A DNA stretch of 31,364 bases, from NCBI GenBank assembly GCA_045652965.1, contig JAZOLI010000091.1:1-31364 (forward strand). The letters run 5' to 3'. The translations under genes were made by a program, and so were the position numbers. Under the pieces are notes generated by a model. That model saw only the letters and a program-made list of their open reading frames with translations. It was not told the origin of the DNA and did no database searches. Source of the stretch: Scatosoma sp045652965. GTDB lineage: Bacteria > Bacillota > Clostridia > Christensenellales > Borkfalkiaceae. This document shows positions 6,701 to 12,976 of the stretch, piece after piece. Every line of letters starts with the position of its first letter. Position 1 is the stretch's first letter.

Positions 6701-9452
6701 GGCATTGGCTGATTACATGTTCTATGGTTGTTCGGCGTTGACGGAAATTGATCTTCCTAGCGGTTTAACCAAGCTTGGTAAAGAAACGTTTGAAAACAGC
6801 GGTTTGACGAGCATCACGATCCCTGCTTCCTACACGGTGGATAAAGTTTCGAACGATATCACGGTGTTCAAGGGTTGTACGTCTTTGACGACGGTTATTC
6901 TTCCCGCATCGTTGACGATTATCCCTAACCAGTTCTTCAACGGTTGTACGTCCTTGAAGACGGTGAAGCTTATCGATGCAGATGGCAATATAACCGGTAA
7001 CGATAACGAAGCATTGTTGCCTACCGGTTTGACGGAAATCGGTTCGAGCACCTTCAACTCCACGGCAATCACCAAGGTGATTATGCCTGAAACGCTTAAG
7101 AAGTTTGGCTCTTCCGCATTCTCGAAGAGCGCGCTTACGTCGGTGCACGTTCCTGGATCGGTTGAGACGTTCAGTAGTGGTATCTTCTTGGGTTGTGCTG
7201 GTCTTACAACGGTCACGTTCGGCGATGCAATCACCAATATGTCCGCAGCAGGCACGATGTTCAAAGAATGTACGTCGCTTAGCAGTGTGACGTTGCCTGC
7301 AAATGCAACGCAGCTTGGAAACGAAATGTTCTATGGTTGTACGAACCTCACGTCGATCAATTTGCCTAATTCAATTACCTATCTTGGTAGATTGACGTTC
7401 GCTCACTCTGGTCTTACGAGTGTTACGATTCCCACGGGTGTAACGAAGTTGTCCTATGCGGCAAACACGGCAGATAATGGACATAAGACCACGACTAACT
7501 CTATTAAATCTGATACGGACGAAGTTCAAACGGGTTCTTCGTACAACGGTGTAGGTACGTTCTCTCACTGTTTGAACCTTCAAACAGTTACGTTGCACGA
7601 AAACGTGCGCGTTATCGGCAACGGAACCTTCTACAACTGTCCTAAACTTAGTAACCTCGGCGACACGTCGGGCTTAGAGATCATTGGTTCGCACGCATTC
7701 GCGAAATGTGCTGCGTTAACGTCGATCTCGCTTCCTAAGTATGTAGGTAAGATTGGTTCGACATCGGTTGCGGCTGCCTATGCGTTTAAGGGTTGTACGT
7801 TGTTGAACACGGTAAGCATCCCTAACCTCACGACGACGGGCAACTATATGTTCCAAAATTGTACGTCTTTGAAGACGATGGATATCTCTAAGGTGACCAC
7901 TTACGGCACGTATTTGTTCGATGGTTGTACGTCCCTCAATTCCGTGACGTTGAACTCTGCGTCTACGGGCTTGGCAAACTACTTCTTCCAAGGCTGTACG
8001 TCTTTGAAGACGGTTAAGCTTCCCGAAAAAATGACGACGGTTAACACTGGTTTGTTCAAGGATTCCGGTTTGGAAACGATCACGCTTCCTGAAACCGTGA
8101 CGACGATTAACGGCAGTGCGTTCTTGAATTCGCAAATCAAAACGATTAACATCCCGAAAAAGGTTACGTCCATCGTGGAACAAGCGTTCGGTCAATGCTC
8201 GAAGTTGCAATATTTCACGGTAGATAGTGCAAACGCGAACTACAAAGAAAGTGAAGGTATGCTTTGGAAGAAAGCGGATAACACGCTCCTTTGCTATCCC
8301 GCAGGTTTAGATCCCGTTGACGAATACGTGATCACCACCAACATGAAAGTTGCTAAATATGCGTTCGACGGTTGTGCGAACATCAAGAAACTTGTCGTTC
8401 AAGATGGCATCACCGAAATCGGTCAATACATGTTCAACGGCTTTGCTGGCGAAGAAGTGGTGATCCCTGAAACGGTCACGAAGATCAACACCTATGCGTT
8501 CCAAAACGCTAAGAACATTGTCAAACTCGTGATTCCTGACAGCGTAGCGGAGCTTGCAAACTCTAACAATGTCTTCAAGGGCGCTTCCATCCAGGAAATC
8601 GTGTTGCCGTCCACGTGGACTAAAATTAGCACGTATACGTTCGTAAACAGCACGATTGACAAGATCGTCATTCCCGAAAATATCACCGTAATTGATAACT
8701 ACGCGTTCGATGGCGCTACGCTTGGCACGGTGAAATTGCCTACGACGCTCGAAACGCTTGGCACGTATGTGTTTAGAAACACCGTTATGGAAAGCATTGA
8801 ACTTCCCGATTCCCTTAAAGCGCTCCCGAACTACGCGTTCCAAGGAAGTGCGATCAAGTCGATTAAGCTTCCTGCGGCTTTGGAAACGATGGGTACGTAC
8901 GTGTTCCAAAACTGTGTCAACTTGGAATCCATCACGCTTCCTGAAACGTTGACGACGATTGGCAACTATGGCTTCGACGGTTGTTCGTCGCTCAAAGCAA
9001 TCACGCTTCCTGAAAGTGTTGTTTCGATCGGCACGTATATGTTCCAAAACTGTACGTCGTTGAAGACAGTGAGCCTTACCAATTCGGTTACGACGTTGCC
9101 TACGTATATGTTTGCAGGATGTACGGCTCTCGAAGAAATCGTGATTCCTGAAGGCGTTATCAAGTTGAACAATTACATCTTCAAAGATTGTACGGCACTT
9201 AGAAGCGTGAAACTTCCCGAATCGATCGAAGAATTCGGTATGTATTGCTTCCAAAACTGTACGGCGTTGAAGGCGTTGTACGTTCCCATCAACATGGTAA
9301 CGACGAGCACCTACAACTACAAAGGTTGGTTGGCGGATCAAACTGTATACTTCATGTGCAGTAAAGACGTTTCCGCTGGTTGGAGTTCTTCGTGGAATGC
9401 TGATTCGCAGGCAAACTTCGTGTTCGATTATAAGCCCGCAGCGAACGCTTAA
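708..9452 (+). CDS. Giant BspA-type leucine-rich-repeat surface lipoprotein (2,914 aa)
   Basis: Likely a surface adhesion or ligand-binding protein held by a lipid anchor. The signal peptide ends in a lipobox-like FAAC with Cys27, followed by a Ser/Asp-rich linker (28-45). In order come a small beta module (about 46-130), two InlB B-repeat-like domains (131-200 and 204-270, with GY.F.GW and LYA.F signatures), about five Fn3-like domains (273-668, repeated W..V..A.SY motif), two more InlB-like repeats (671-737, 740-818), and then BspA-type LRR_5 repeats from about 820 almost to the end. At 23-24 residues each, the array would hold on the order of 80 repeats. The C-terminus has a Trp-rich cap (GWSSSWN) and no LPXTG or SLH anchor. 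The ATG at 708 has GGAGAG at 693-698. The gene has its own promoter and a 3' hairpin. LRR_5 proteins are known in Bacteroides and Treponema adhesins and gut Firmicutes; the ligand here is unknown. Confidence 0.93.
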   Translation: MKNKKRLLLSLCCALMVSTVSMGFAACGGDDSSSSSSDAASSSDAWEAFEGGEYYAGGTDEAATGADTLSITDDGNVTLKIGAQTLTGTYTYKNNSFTLKFSDSSTATAIVSGGTIMLAYGGQTYTFLEKVEYTVSFKVDGAVASTKKVVNGRFMTKPADPTKTGYVFAGWYTDAQFTKSFVFDATAVVSDLTLYARFVEPAAQEYTVTLVVDGETWKTITTVGAIATELGVPEKAGFIGWWVGDKDGNVSAEYKGEVLQENTILIAVFESEAPIVSVTATKISWVAKGVNNTYVVTIKNSDNEEVDSTLTSSTSYDFDFASQPAGEYTIEVSLDGNVGTAKYKNKFLAPVSNFQVVGNSLVFNSVENATKYLITCECGTTAHVHTDYDNGNSTVYDFSLCDMKADGIKFTIKAVADGWITSQSEEYVVVRNLNATTITVDKATETASWTAVENATSYDVSINGTVVATGVQTTSFDLKGYAPATLAIKVTAKAHGYNASVAEISYEKKTLLSPANIQLNGAKLTWDAVAGATSYTLKIGDKVLSNITKNEYTLTNADLPSGVASCSVQIMAMGATADANSLYSNLVTINFDTMSDNVQYANGVVTWDPVLGAKGYEVQYGGTITPVGANDSSAAIAFNKAGLNIIQVRCIKADSTKSDWVATYVDVYETKFEVSGGGAVASAYAAAGETVKIPADASKVGYTFAGWFSTPNGINGEEYVDQIVQGEEDRVVYAHWNPMKFVVTLDAQGGSAGEVDVDVYYEQGFELPVATNEDVTKAFVGWYTEKNGQGICYTDLAGAGLTSWNDLRDRTLYAKWVEIFKFEEVNDGKAYSVSQAPGISYVTKATIPATYNNKPVTTVEADAFKSCSKLEEINIPDTIQNVNIGIMGQYGAGSAFASCSKLKAINVYPVDAEGTYERFYESYNGVLYRIECDDDGNLLERELVMYPYACKDEVAVLLEGTTSIAAGAFRQADFKEIEIPYTVTYIGASAFNSSALVTITFAPAPDGEAERELTIGEKAFQSCSDLEEITLPGRLSGFTVDVFTTCKNLKSISITGTGGQYTSNAGVLCSSDGRTIVYCPMGKEGQYTIPDGVYHVGESAFTGCSKLTEIVVPGYVQTIGKNAFKECTGLTQVTFEGKADDSPLTIGEGAFYGCRDLTAETGLTQVTLPANLVSLGVNAFGNIKYLTKVNVNTGADVSLAMNAFGTTAATPVFYVTDLNLGANVVAMDVAGIFGDKLVSVTVDSANTSIATDKDGVLFDKEYTQILFYPTAREGDYTIPDTVVSISARVFKNKTGLTKIVIPNTMTYIGEEAFYGCSKLATLEFAPGGTKELVIGVKAFYNTAIKQLNIASRVTEISEMAFYGIDVTELVIPEGVKKIGVGAFQNCASLTSVELPASLEELTEGEKTINSVKYAAITAFNNCTKLTDIKIAPANTKYASSQGVIYKKTDGVITDLCMVSRGATGDIVIPNTVTKIWAQAFYYNSNITSVKFAAALPEGSELTIDPQAFYDCSALTSVELPNGLKTIPEGLFYFCDALTTISVPSTVTLIKNKAFSSCTALTTIEFKPGTEALEFEGTTMNSDGTYTSMFTGCTSLKEFSFPERTTKIGDNIFASGTYASSGGGGDQTPQAIEKVYIPANAEFGARMFYRATNLTKVDFGEGASFTEIPEYMFYKTKITTIDLPETLTTIGNDAFYYSSLQSVTIPASVTTLGNYAFGQCKDLATVELAKNSQLTTIGEDAFLYCTSLTKFHVPATVETIGNYAFAGCKKLADFKFLTNDDGKAALKQLGTQGAALTAIFGSSTYGGCAFTEITFPETEEAYELGQQMFAYCNNLQTVNLSSKVSKIDNAFLYCPALTRITVADGNENLKLHKTLPIVMNADETAIRFIYGELPAAKFTVPDGIEELAENAFKDQTSMTEIELPASLKIIGKQAFLNCASLQKVTFKPGIQLQTVGANVFEKCVSLTSIDIPAGITTVGNYMFKNCTALSDVTIPDSYTALADYMFYGCSALTEIDLPSGLTKLGKETFENSGLTSITIPASYTVDKVSNDITVFKGCTSLTTVILPASLTIIPNQFFNGCTSLKTVKLIDADGNITGNDNEALLPTGLTEIGSSTFNSTAITKVIMPETLKKFGSSAFSKSALTSVHVPGSVETFSSGIFLGCAGLTTVTFGDAITNMSAAGTMFKECTSLSSVTLPANATQLGNEMFYGCTNLTSINLPNSITYLGRLTFAHSGLTSVTIPTGVTKLSYAANTADNGHKTTTNSIKSDTDEVQTGSSYNGVGTFSHCLNLQTVTLHENVRVIGNGTFYNCPKLSNLGDTSGLEIIGSHAFAKCAALTSISLPKYVGKIGSTSVAAAYAFKGCTLLNTVSIPNLTTTGNYMFQNCTSLKTMDISKVTTYGTYLFDGCTSLNSVTLNSASTGLANYFFQGCTSLKTVKLPEKMTTVNTGLFKDSGLETITLPETVTTINGSAFLNSQIKTINIPKKVTSIVEQAFGQCSKLQYFTVDSANANYKESEGMLWKKADNTLLCYPAGLDPVDEYVITTNMKVAKYAFDGCANIKKLVVQDGITEIGQYMFNGFAGEEVVIPETVTKINTYAFQNAKNIVKLVIPDSVAELANSNNVFKGASIQEIVLPSTWTKISTYTFVNSTIDKIVIPENITVIDNYAFDGATLGTVKLPTTLETLGTYVFRNTVMESIELPDSLKALPNYAFQGSAIKSIKLPAALETMGTYVFQNCVNLESITLPETLTTIGNYGFDGCSSLKAITLPESVVSIGTYMFQNCTSLKTVSLTNSVTTLPTYMFAGCTALEEIVIPEGVIKLNNYIFKDCTALRSVKLPESIEEFGMYCFQNCTALKALYVPINMVTTSTYNYKGWLADQTVYFMCSKDVSAGWSSSWNADSQANFVFDYKPAANA
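3165..9290 (+). repeat. LRR-coding tandem repeat array
   Basis: About 6.1 kb of about 70-base units code for the LRR_5 motif (aF.gC.sL..i.lP.tl..ig). Several units in the second half are nearly identical in DNA. The run TTCCAAAACTGTACG or a one-to-three-base variant recurs near 7850, 7985, 9040 and 9250, usually followed by TC(T/G)TTGAAGAC. This fits recent unit duplication. The array is interrupted about six times by short non-LRR islands, near 3477, 3897, 4463, 5023, 6330 and 8247. Confidence 0.8.
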
Positions 9453-9480
9453 GCGTGAACAAAACAACTAAATAACGATA

Positions 9481-9522
9481 ACCTGCTATGTCTTGTAATG
9501 CATATTATAAGATATAGCAGGT
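9481..9522 (+). other. Long intergenic hairpin without a U-tract
   Basis: ACCTGCTATGTCTT (9481-9494) pairs with AAGATATAGCAGGT (9509-9522), and the inner loop can pair further (TAAT/ATTA). The non-Watson-Crick positions are G-U pairs only when read as + strand RNA, so the structure appears to act in the transcript of the preceding gene. No T-run follows (AAATCATATT), so it is not a canonical Rho-independent terminator. It may define or protect the mRNA 3' end. Confidence 0.7.
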
Positions 9523-9583
9523 AAATCATATTAAAAAAAATCAAACAATTATTATTTTTTTTGATAAAAGTGTGTTATTTCAT

Positions 9584-9612
9584 TTGATTTTTAAATTATA
9601 ACGTGGTATAAT
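9584..9612 (+). promoter_or_regulatory. Promoter for the three-helix membrane protein gene
   Basis: TTGATT (9584-9589) and TATAAT (9607-9612) are 17 bases apart, with an extended TGG just before the -10. Transcription would start near 9619, leaving a leader of about 25 bases that contains the GGAG at 9633-9636. Confidence 0.75.
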
Positions 9613-9644
9613 GATACTACAAATCAAAATAAGGAGAAGAATTT

Positions 9645-10721
9645 ATGGCGGATAAGGTTTTTAAAGAGTATTATAACCGCCTTGCGAAAGAAGGCGTGTT
9701 GAAAGCGTTGATTTGCGGCTTGATTGTCGGATTTACAGCGTTGTTTGTTTCTGCGATTGCTTTTTGGCTTGCAGCAGTTGAACAGTTTTGGCTGTTGATT
9801 GTTGTTTTCGCAGTGGCTGCTGTTGCGGCTACAATCATTTCCTATTTTGTGAAATATCGTCCTTCTAAGAAAGAAATCGCACGTCGTGTCGACGCTCTGG
9901 GCTTAGAAGAAAGATTGTTGACGATGACGCAGTTGGAAAACGACGATTCCTACATCGCAAGAAGACAACGTGAAGATGCGTTAAACGCATTGCAATTCGT
10001 AAGCGCGAAGAGCGTTAAAATTGTGCTGTCGGCGGCTATGATTGTCATGTTGTCAATTAGCTTGGTTTTCAGCGCAGGCGCAACCACGGTGTATGCTTTA
10101 AGCGCATCGGGAACGATCCCTAGCGGCAGCGATTTGATTGGCGGCGGTGACGACGAAATCCCTGAATATGAATTGCTTTACGAAGAAACGGAGGGCGGCG
10201 TCATTGAAGGGGAATTCTTCCAAATCGTTCAAGAAGGGGAATCGGCTACGGCTGTTGAAGCGATTCCTGAAGAAGGCTACTATTTTGCTGGCTGGACGTG
10301 GATTCAAGAAGGCAAGGAGTGCGAAAGCGACGACCCTTATAGATTGGATGCAAACGTTCGCGAAAGCATGGTTTTCACTGCGCATTTTGCTGAGCTTCCT
10401 GATGCGGAAGCTGATGAAGAAGGTGAGGGTGAAGGCGAAGGCGAGCCCGATGAAGGCGAAGCGAAACCGAGCGATGGATCCGAAGGTGAAGGCGAAGAAG
10501 GCGACGTGCCTCCTCCTCCCGAAAGTGGTAAAGACGCAGAAGGTAGCAGTGGTAGCACTACGGATGAACATAAGCAAATTGAAAATGGCGAAACCTACTA
10601 TGGTGATTCCGTTTTAGAAGATGCTGAAAGTCAAGCCAAGGATAAAATGGACGGAAACGAAAACATTTCTGGCGGCGAAAAAGACATCGTTGACGATTAT
10701 TACGATGCGATTCGTGATTAA
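9645..10721 (+). CDS. Three-helix membrane protein with InlB-like outer domain and acidic tail (DUF4175-like N-terminus)
   Basis: A 358-residue protein of unknown function. Two helices (about 20-42 and 48-68) are followed by a cytoplasmic segment with EIARRVDALGLEERLLTMTQLE, which resembles the region after the membrane hairpin in DUF4175-like proteins often found beside MoxR/vWA genes. A third helix (124-148) leads to an extracytoplasmic segment. Residues 173-250 look like a divergent InlB B-repeat (G.V.GE..., PEEGYYFAGW, FTAHF). Then come a Gly/Glu low-complexity stretch (252-286), a proline run and an end, IVDDYYDAIRD, that recalls the conserved C-terminus of such membrane proteins. The start has GGAG at 9633-9636. 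It has its own promoter and terminator, so it is monocistronic, just upstream of the MoxR operon. The family call is from motif memory and should be treated as tentative. Confidence 0.75.
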   Translation: MADKVFKEYYNRLAKEGVLKALICGLIVGFTALFVSAIAFWLAAVEQFWLLIVVFAVAAVAATIISYFVKYRPSKKEIARRVDALGLEERLLTMTQLENDDSYIARRQREDALNALQFVSAKSVKIVLSAAMIVMLSISLVFSAGATTVYALSASGTIPSGSDLIGGGDDEIPEYELLYEETEGGVIEGEFFQIVQEGESATAVEAIPEEGYYFAGWTWIQEGKECESDDPYRLDANVRESMVFTAHFAELPDAEADEEGEGEGEGEPDEGEAKPSDGSEGEGEEGDVPPPPESGKDAEGSSGSTTDEHKQIENGETYYGDSVLEDAESQAKDKMDGNENISGGEKDIVDDYYDAIRD

Positions 10722-10768
10722 TCGTTCGTGGCCGAATTTCAAAAATTAAAAGAGAATAAAACAAAGAA

Positions 10769-10814
10769 TTCTGAGTGGTATAACTGCAATTTATACCACT
10801 CAGAACTTTTTTTT
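10769..10814 (+). terminator. Rho-independent terminator
   Basis: A perfect 15-base-pair stem (10769-10783 with 10791-10805, TTCTGAGTGGTATAA and its complement) with a seven-base loop is followed after one C by a T8 run (10807-10814). It closes the membrane-protein transcript and separates it from the MoxR operon. Confidence 0.93.
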
Positions 10815-10895
10815 ATACCGTGCTTTTTTTAAGGGAAATTGGCAAATCTTTTCTAATATTTTTTCAAGTTTTTTTCATATTTTTCGATAGTTTAG

Positions 10896-10924
10896 TTTAC
10901 TTTAATGAAAATTTATGATATAAT
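10896..10924 (+). promoter_or_regulatory. Promoter of the MoxR operon
   Basis: TTTACT (10896-10901) and TATAAT (10919-10924) are 17 bases apart, with TGA before the -10 giving an extended TGnTATAAT. It is the third promoter in this window with that feature. The predicted leader is about 110 bases. Confidence 0.7.
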
Positions 10925-10941
10925 AGTATGGTTGATAATAG

Positions 10942-10996
10942 CGGCTTAATGCCGTTTAGGCGAAAAACTGCAAAAAAAGGCTAAAAAATGCCTAAA
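10942..10996 (+). promoter_or_regulatory. Structured leader of the MoxR operon
   Basis: The untranslated leader can form CGGC/GCCG (10942-10945 with 10951-10954) and TTTAGGC/GCCTAAA (10955-10961 with 10990-10996), the second enclosing an A-rich loop with GGCTAAAAAATGCCTAAAAAA-type direct repeats. No known riboswitch class is recognised, and the pairings are short, so a regulatory role is unproven. Confidence 0.25.
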
Positions 10997-11039
10997 AAAT
11001 CACGAAAAAAATAAAAAATCAAGGATAAAGGTAACTAAA

Positions 11040-12041
11040 ATGGTAACAGAAAAGGACATTGAACAATTTGGCGCACAATGTGCAAATATTTTCGAACAAG
11101 TATCCCGCGACGTCATCGGACAAAAGGACGTTGTTGAAGGTACGATTATAGCAATGATCGCTGGTGGTAACGTTTTGCTTGAAGGTGTGCCCGGCGTAGG
11201 TAAAACTCGTTTGGTGAGATCGCTTGGTCGCGTGTTTGATTTGCCCTTTGCGCGTATTCAGTTCACGCCCGACCTTATGCCTGCGGACGTTACGGGTACG
11301 AACATCATCGTAAAGGATTCGACGGGGAACTCCACGTTCCAATTCCAACCCGGCCCGATTTTCAGCAACATCATTCTTGCCGACGAAATCAACCGTGCAA
11401 CCCCCAAAACGCAATCGGCTTTGCTGGAAGCCATGCAAGAACACACGGTAACGGTTATGGGTACGTCGAGAAAGTTAGAAGAACCCTTCTTCGTGCTTGC
11501 AACGCAAAACCCTATCGAACAAGATGGTACATATCCTTTGCCTGAAGCGCAAATGGACCGTTTCATGTTCAAGTTGATCGTTCCCAATCCCAGTCTTGAA
11601 GAATTGATGGCGATTGTCGACATGACGCAAAAGACGATGGCGGAAGTTGCGGAAGCGGTGTGCAACGGTGAAGAATTGTTGAAAATGAGAGAAACCGCGA
11701 ACCAAATCCCCGTTGCGGAAGAAGTTTTGAGATACGCAATGATCATGACGAGCGCAACGCACCCTGACAGCGAATGTTCAACGGCGGCCGCGAAGAAATA
11801 CGTGCGCGTAGGCGCGTCCCCCCGTGCAGGTCAAGCATTGATTTCGGCGGCGAAAGTAAAGGCGCTCATCAAAGGTAGATTTAACGTATCTTTCTCGGAT
11901 ATAGACGAACTTGCATATCCTGTGCTTCGTCACCGTATTAAATTGAACTTTGAAGCGATTGCAGATCGCATCAGCGCAGACGACGTGATCAAGATGATCG
12001 TGGAAGAAGTGAGCGGAAACTCTAAAAACAAAAAGATCTAA
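11040..12041 (+). CDS. MoxR-family AAA+ ATPase
   Basis: A 333-residue cytoplasmic AAA+ ATPase. MoxR proteins act with vWA-domain partners as chaperones that remodel or activate target proteins, often at the membrane. Walker A is GVPGVGKT (49-56), Walker B is NIILADE with D115 and E116, and sensor 1 is ATQNP with N157. The following LPEAQMDRF holds the arginine-finger-type residue, and GASPRAG near residue 260 fits the sensor 2 region. Length is normal for the family. The ATG at 11040 is preceded by AAAGG about nine bases upstream. It is the first gene of an operon, with the DUF58 gene 35 bases downstream, the classic MoxR-DUF58-vWA order. Its substrate is unknown; the downstream vWA proteins are the likely partners. 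Confidence 0.97.
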   Translation: MVTEKDIEQFGAQCANIFEQVSRDVIGQKDVVEGTIIAMIAGGNVLLEGVPGVGKTRLVRSLGRVFDLPFARIQFTPDLMPADVTGTNIIVKDSTGNSTFQFQPGPIFSNIILADEINRATPKTQSALLEAMQEHTVTVMGTSRKLEEPFFVLATQNPIEQDGTYPLPEAQMDRFMFKLIVPNPSLEELMAIVDMTQKTMAEVAEAVCNGEELLKMRETANQIPVAEEVLRYAMIMTSATHPDSECSTAAAKKYVRVGASPRAGQALISAAKVKALIKGRFNVSFSDIDELAYPVLRHRIKLNFEAIADRISADDVIKMIVEEVSGNSKNKKI

Positions 12042-12076
12042 CAAGAAATTAGCTAAGCAAAAGAACGGAGACGGCA

Positions 12077-12976
12077 ATGAAGGAATCATATTTGAACGAC
12101 CAATTTTTTAGTCGTTTAGAGACATTATCATTAAATTTAAGAACAAACCTTGCTGGGTATTTCGGTGGCAAGCATTTGGTGAATACATATGGCCAAACGG
12201 TTGAATTTGCCGATTTCAGAGAATACCAGTTGGGAGATGATATTCGTCGCATTGATTGGAACTTGTATAGCCGTTTTGAAAAATACTTTTTAAAACTTTT
12301 CACCGACGAAAGACAAATGCAAATCCAAATTTTCTTGGATTGCTCGGCGTCGATGGGAAAAGACAATCCTAAAAAATCCGCGTATGCGGTTGCGGCTGCA
12401 GCGGCGTTAGGGTTCTTGGCTGTCCACAACATGGACAAGGTATCCTTCCACTTGATGAAGGGCGACCGTGCGGAAAACCCGTTTGGTACGATCATCGGCA
12501 AAACGCCTTATTTCCGCGCTATCAGCGAGCTGGAAAAAATTGAGTTTACGGAAGATACAGACATTGAAACTTGCGTGACCACTTCTCCTGATACGAGCAC
12601 GAACAACGGCTTAACCGTTATCATCTCCGATTTTTTCACAGAAAGCAATTGGAAGAAAGCGGTGGATTATCTTTGCTATAAGAAAAGACAGGTCTTGTTG
12701 GTACAAGTTTTGACCGCCGACGAGTTGGCGCCTGCTTACGACGGACGCGTTAATTTAATCGACGTGGAATCTGTAGATGCTGCCGATTTTAGAAACATGA
12801 AAATGAAAATCACGCGTAGTATGCAAAAAGCGTATGAAGAAGCGATGAATGATTTCCAAGAAGATATTCGAACGTTTTGTTCGAAGCGTGGCGTTGACTA
12901 TATCACGGTTCGTACCGACACTCCGATAGAAAAAGTGTTGTTTGGAGAATTGTTAAAAGTGGGTATTATGGAATGA
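12077..12976 (+). CDS. DUF58 domain protein (vWA-like partner of MoxR)
   Basis: A 299-residue soluble protein of the DUF58 family, which has a vWA-like fold and almost always neighbours moxR. The family signature is clear: REYQLGDDIRRIDWNLYSR (about 48-66), then a MIDAS-like DCSASMG with D88, S90 and S92. Known or proposed roles in the family are metal-dependent binding of partners and control by the MoxR ATPase. The start ATG at 12077 has GGAG at 12067-12070, six bases away. Its stop overlaps the start of the next gene (ATGA at 12973-12976), so the two are translationally coupled. No signal peptide or membrane helix is visible. Confidence 0.95.
   Translation: MKESYLNDQFFSRLETLSLNLRTNLAGYFGGKHLVNTYGQTVEFADFREYQLGDDIRRIDWNLYSRFEKYFLKLFTDERQMQIQIFLDCSASMGKDNPKKSAYAVAAAAALGFLAVHNMDKVSFHLMKGDRAENPFGTIIGKTPYFRAISELEKIEFTEDTDIETCVTTSPDTSTNNGLTVIISDFFTESNWKKAVDYLCYKKRQVLLVQVLTADELAPAYDGRVNLIDVESVDAADFRNMKMKITRSMQKAYEEAMNDFQEDIRTFCSKRGVDYITVRTDTPIEKVLFGELLKVGIME

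Noticed and set aside
3165..9290. CRISPR-like or satellite repeat
   Set aside because: The repeats are in-frame LRR codons with a period of about 70 bases and variable sequence, without spacer structure.
8307..9467. 386-codon ORF on the - strand
   Set aside because: It is the antisense of the regular LRR repeat units of the giant lipoprotein gene. The repeat period and codon bias keep the opposite frame open, and no SD or promoter is present.
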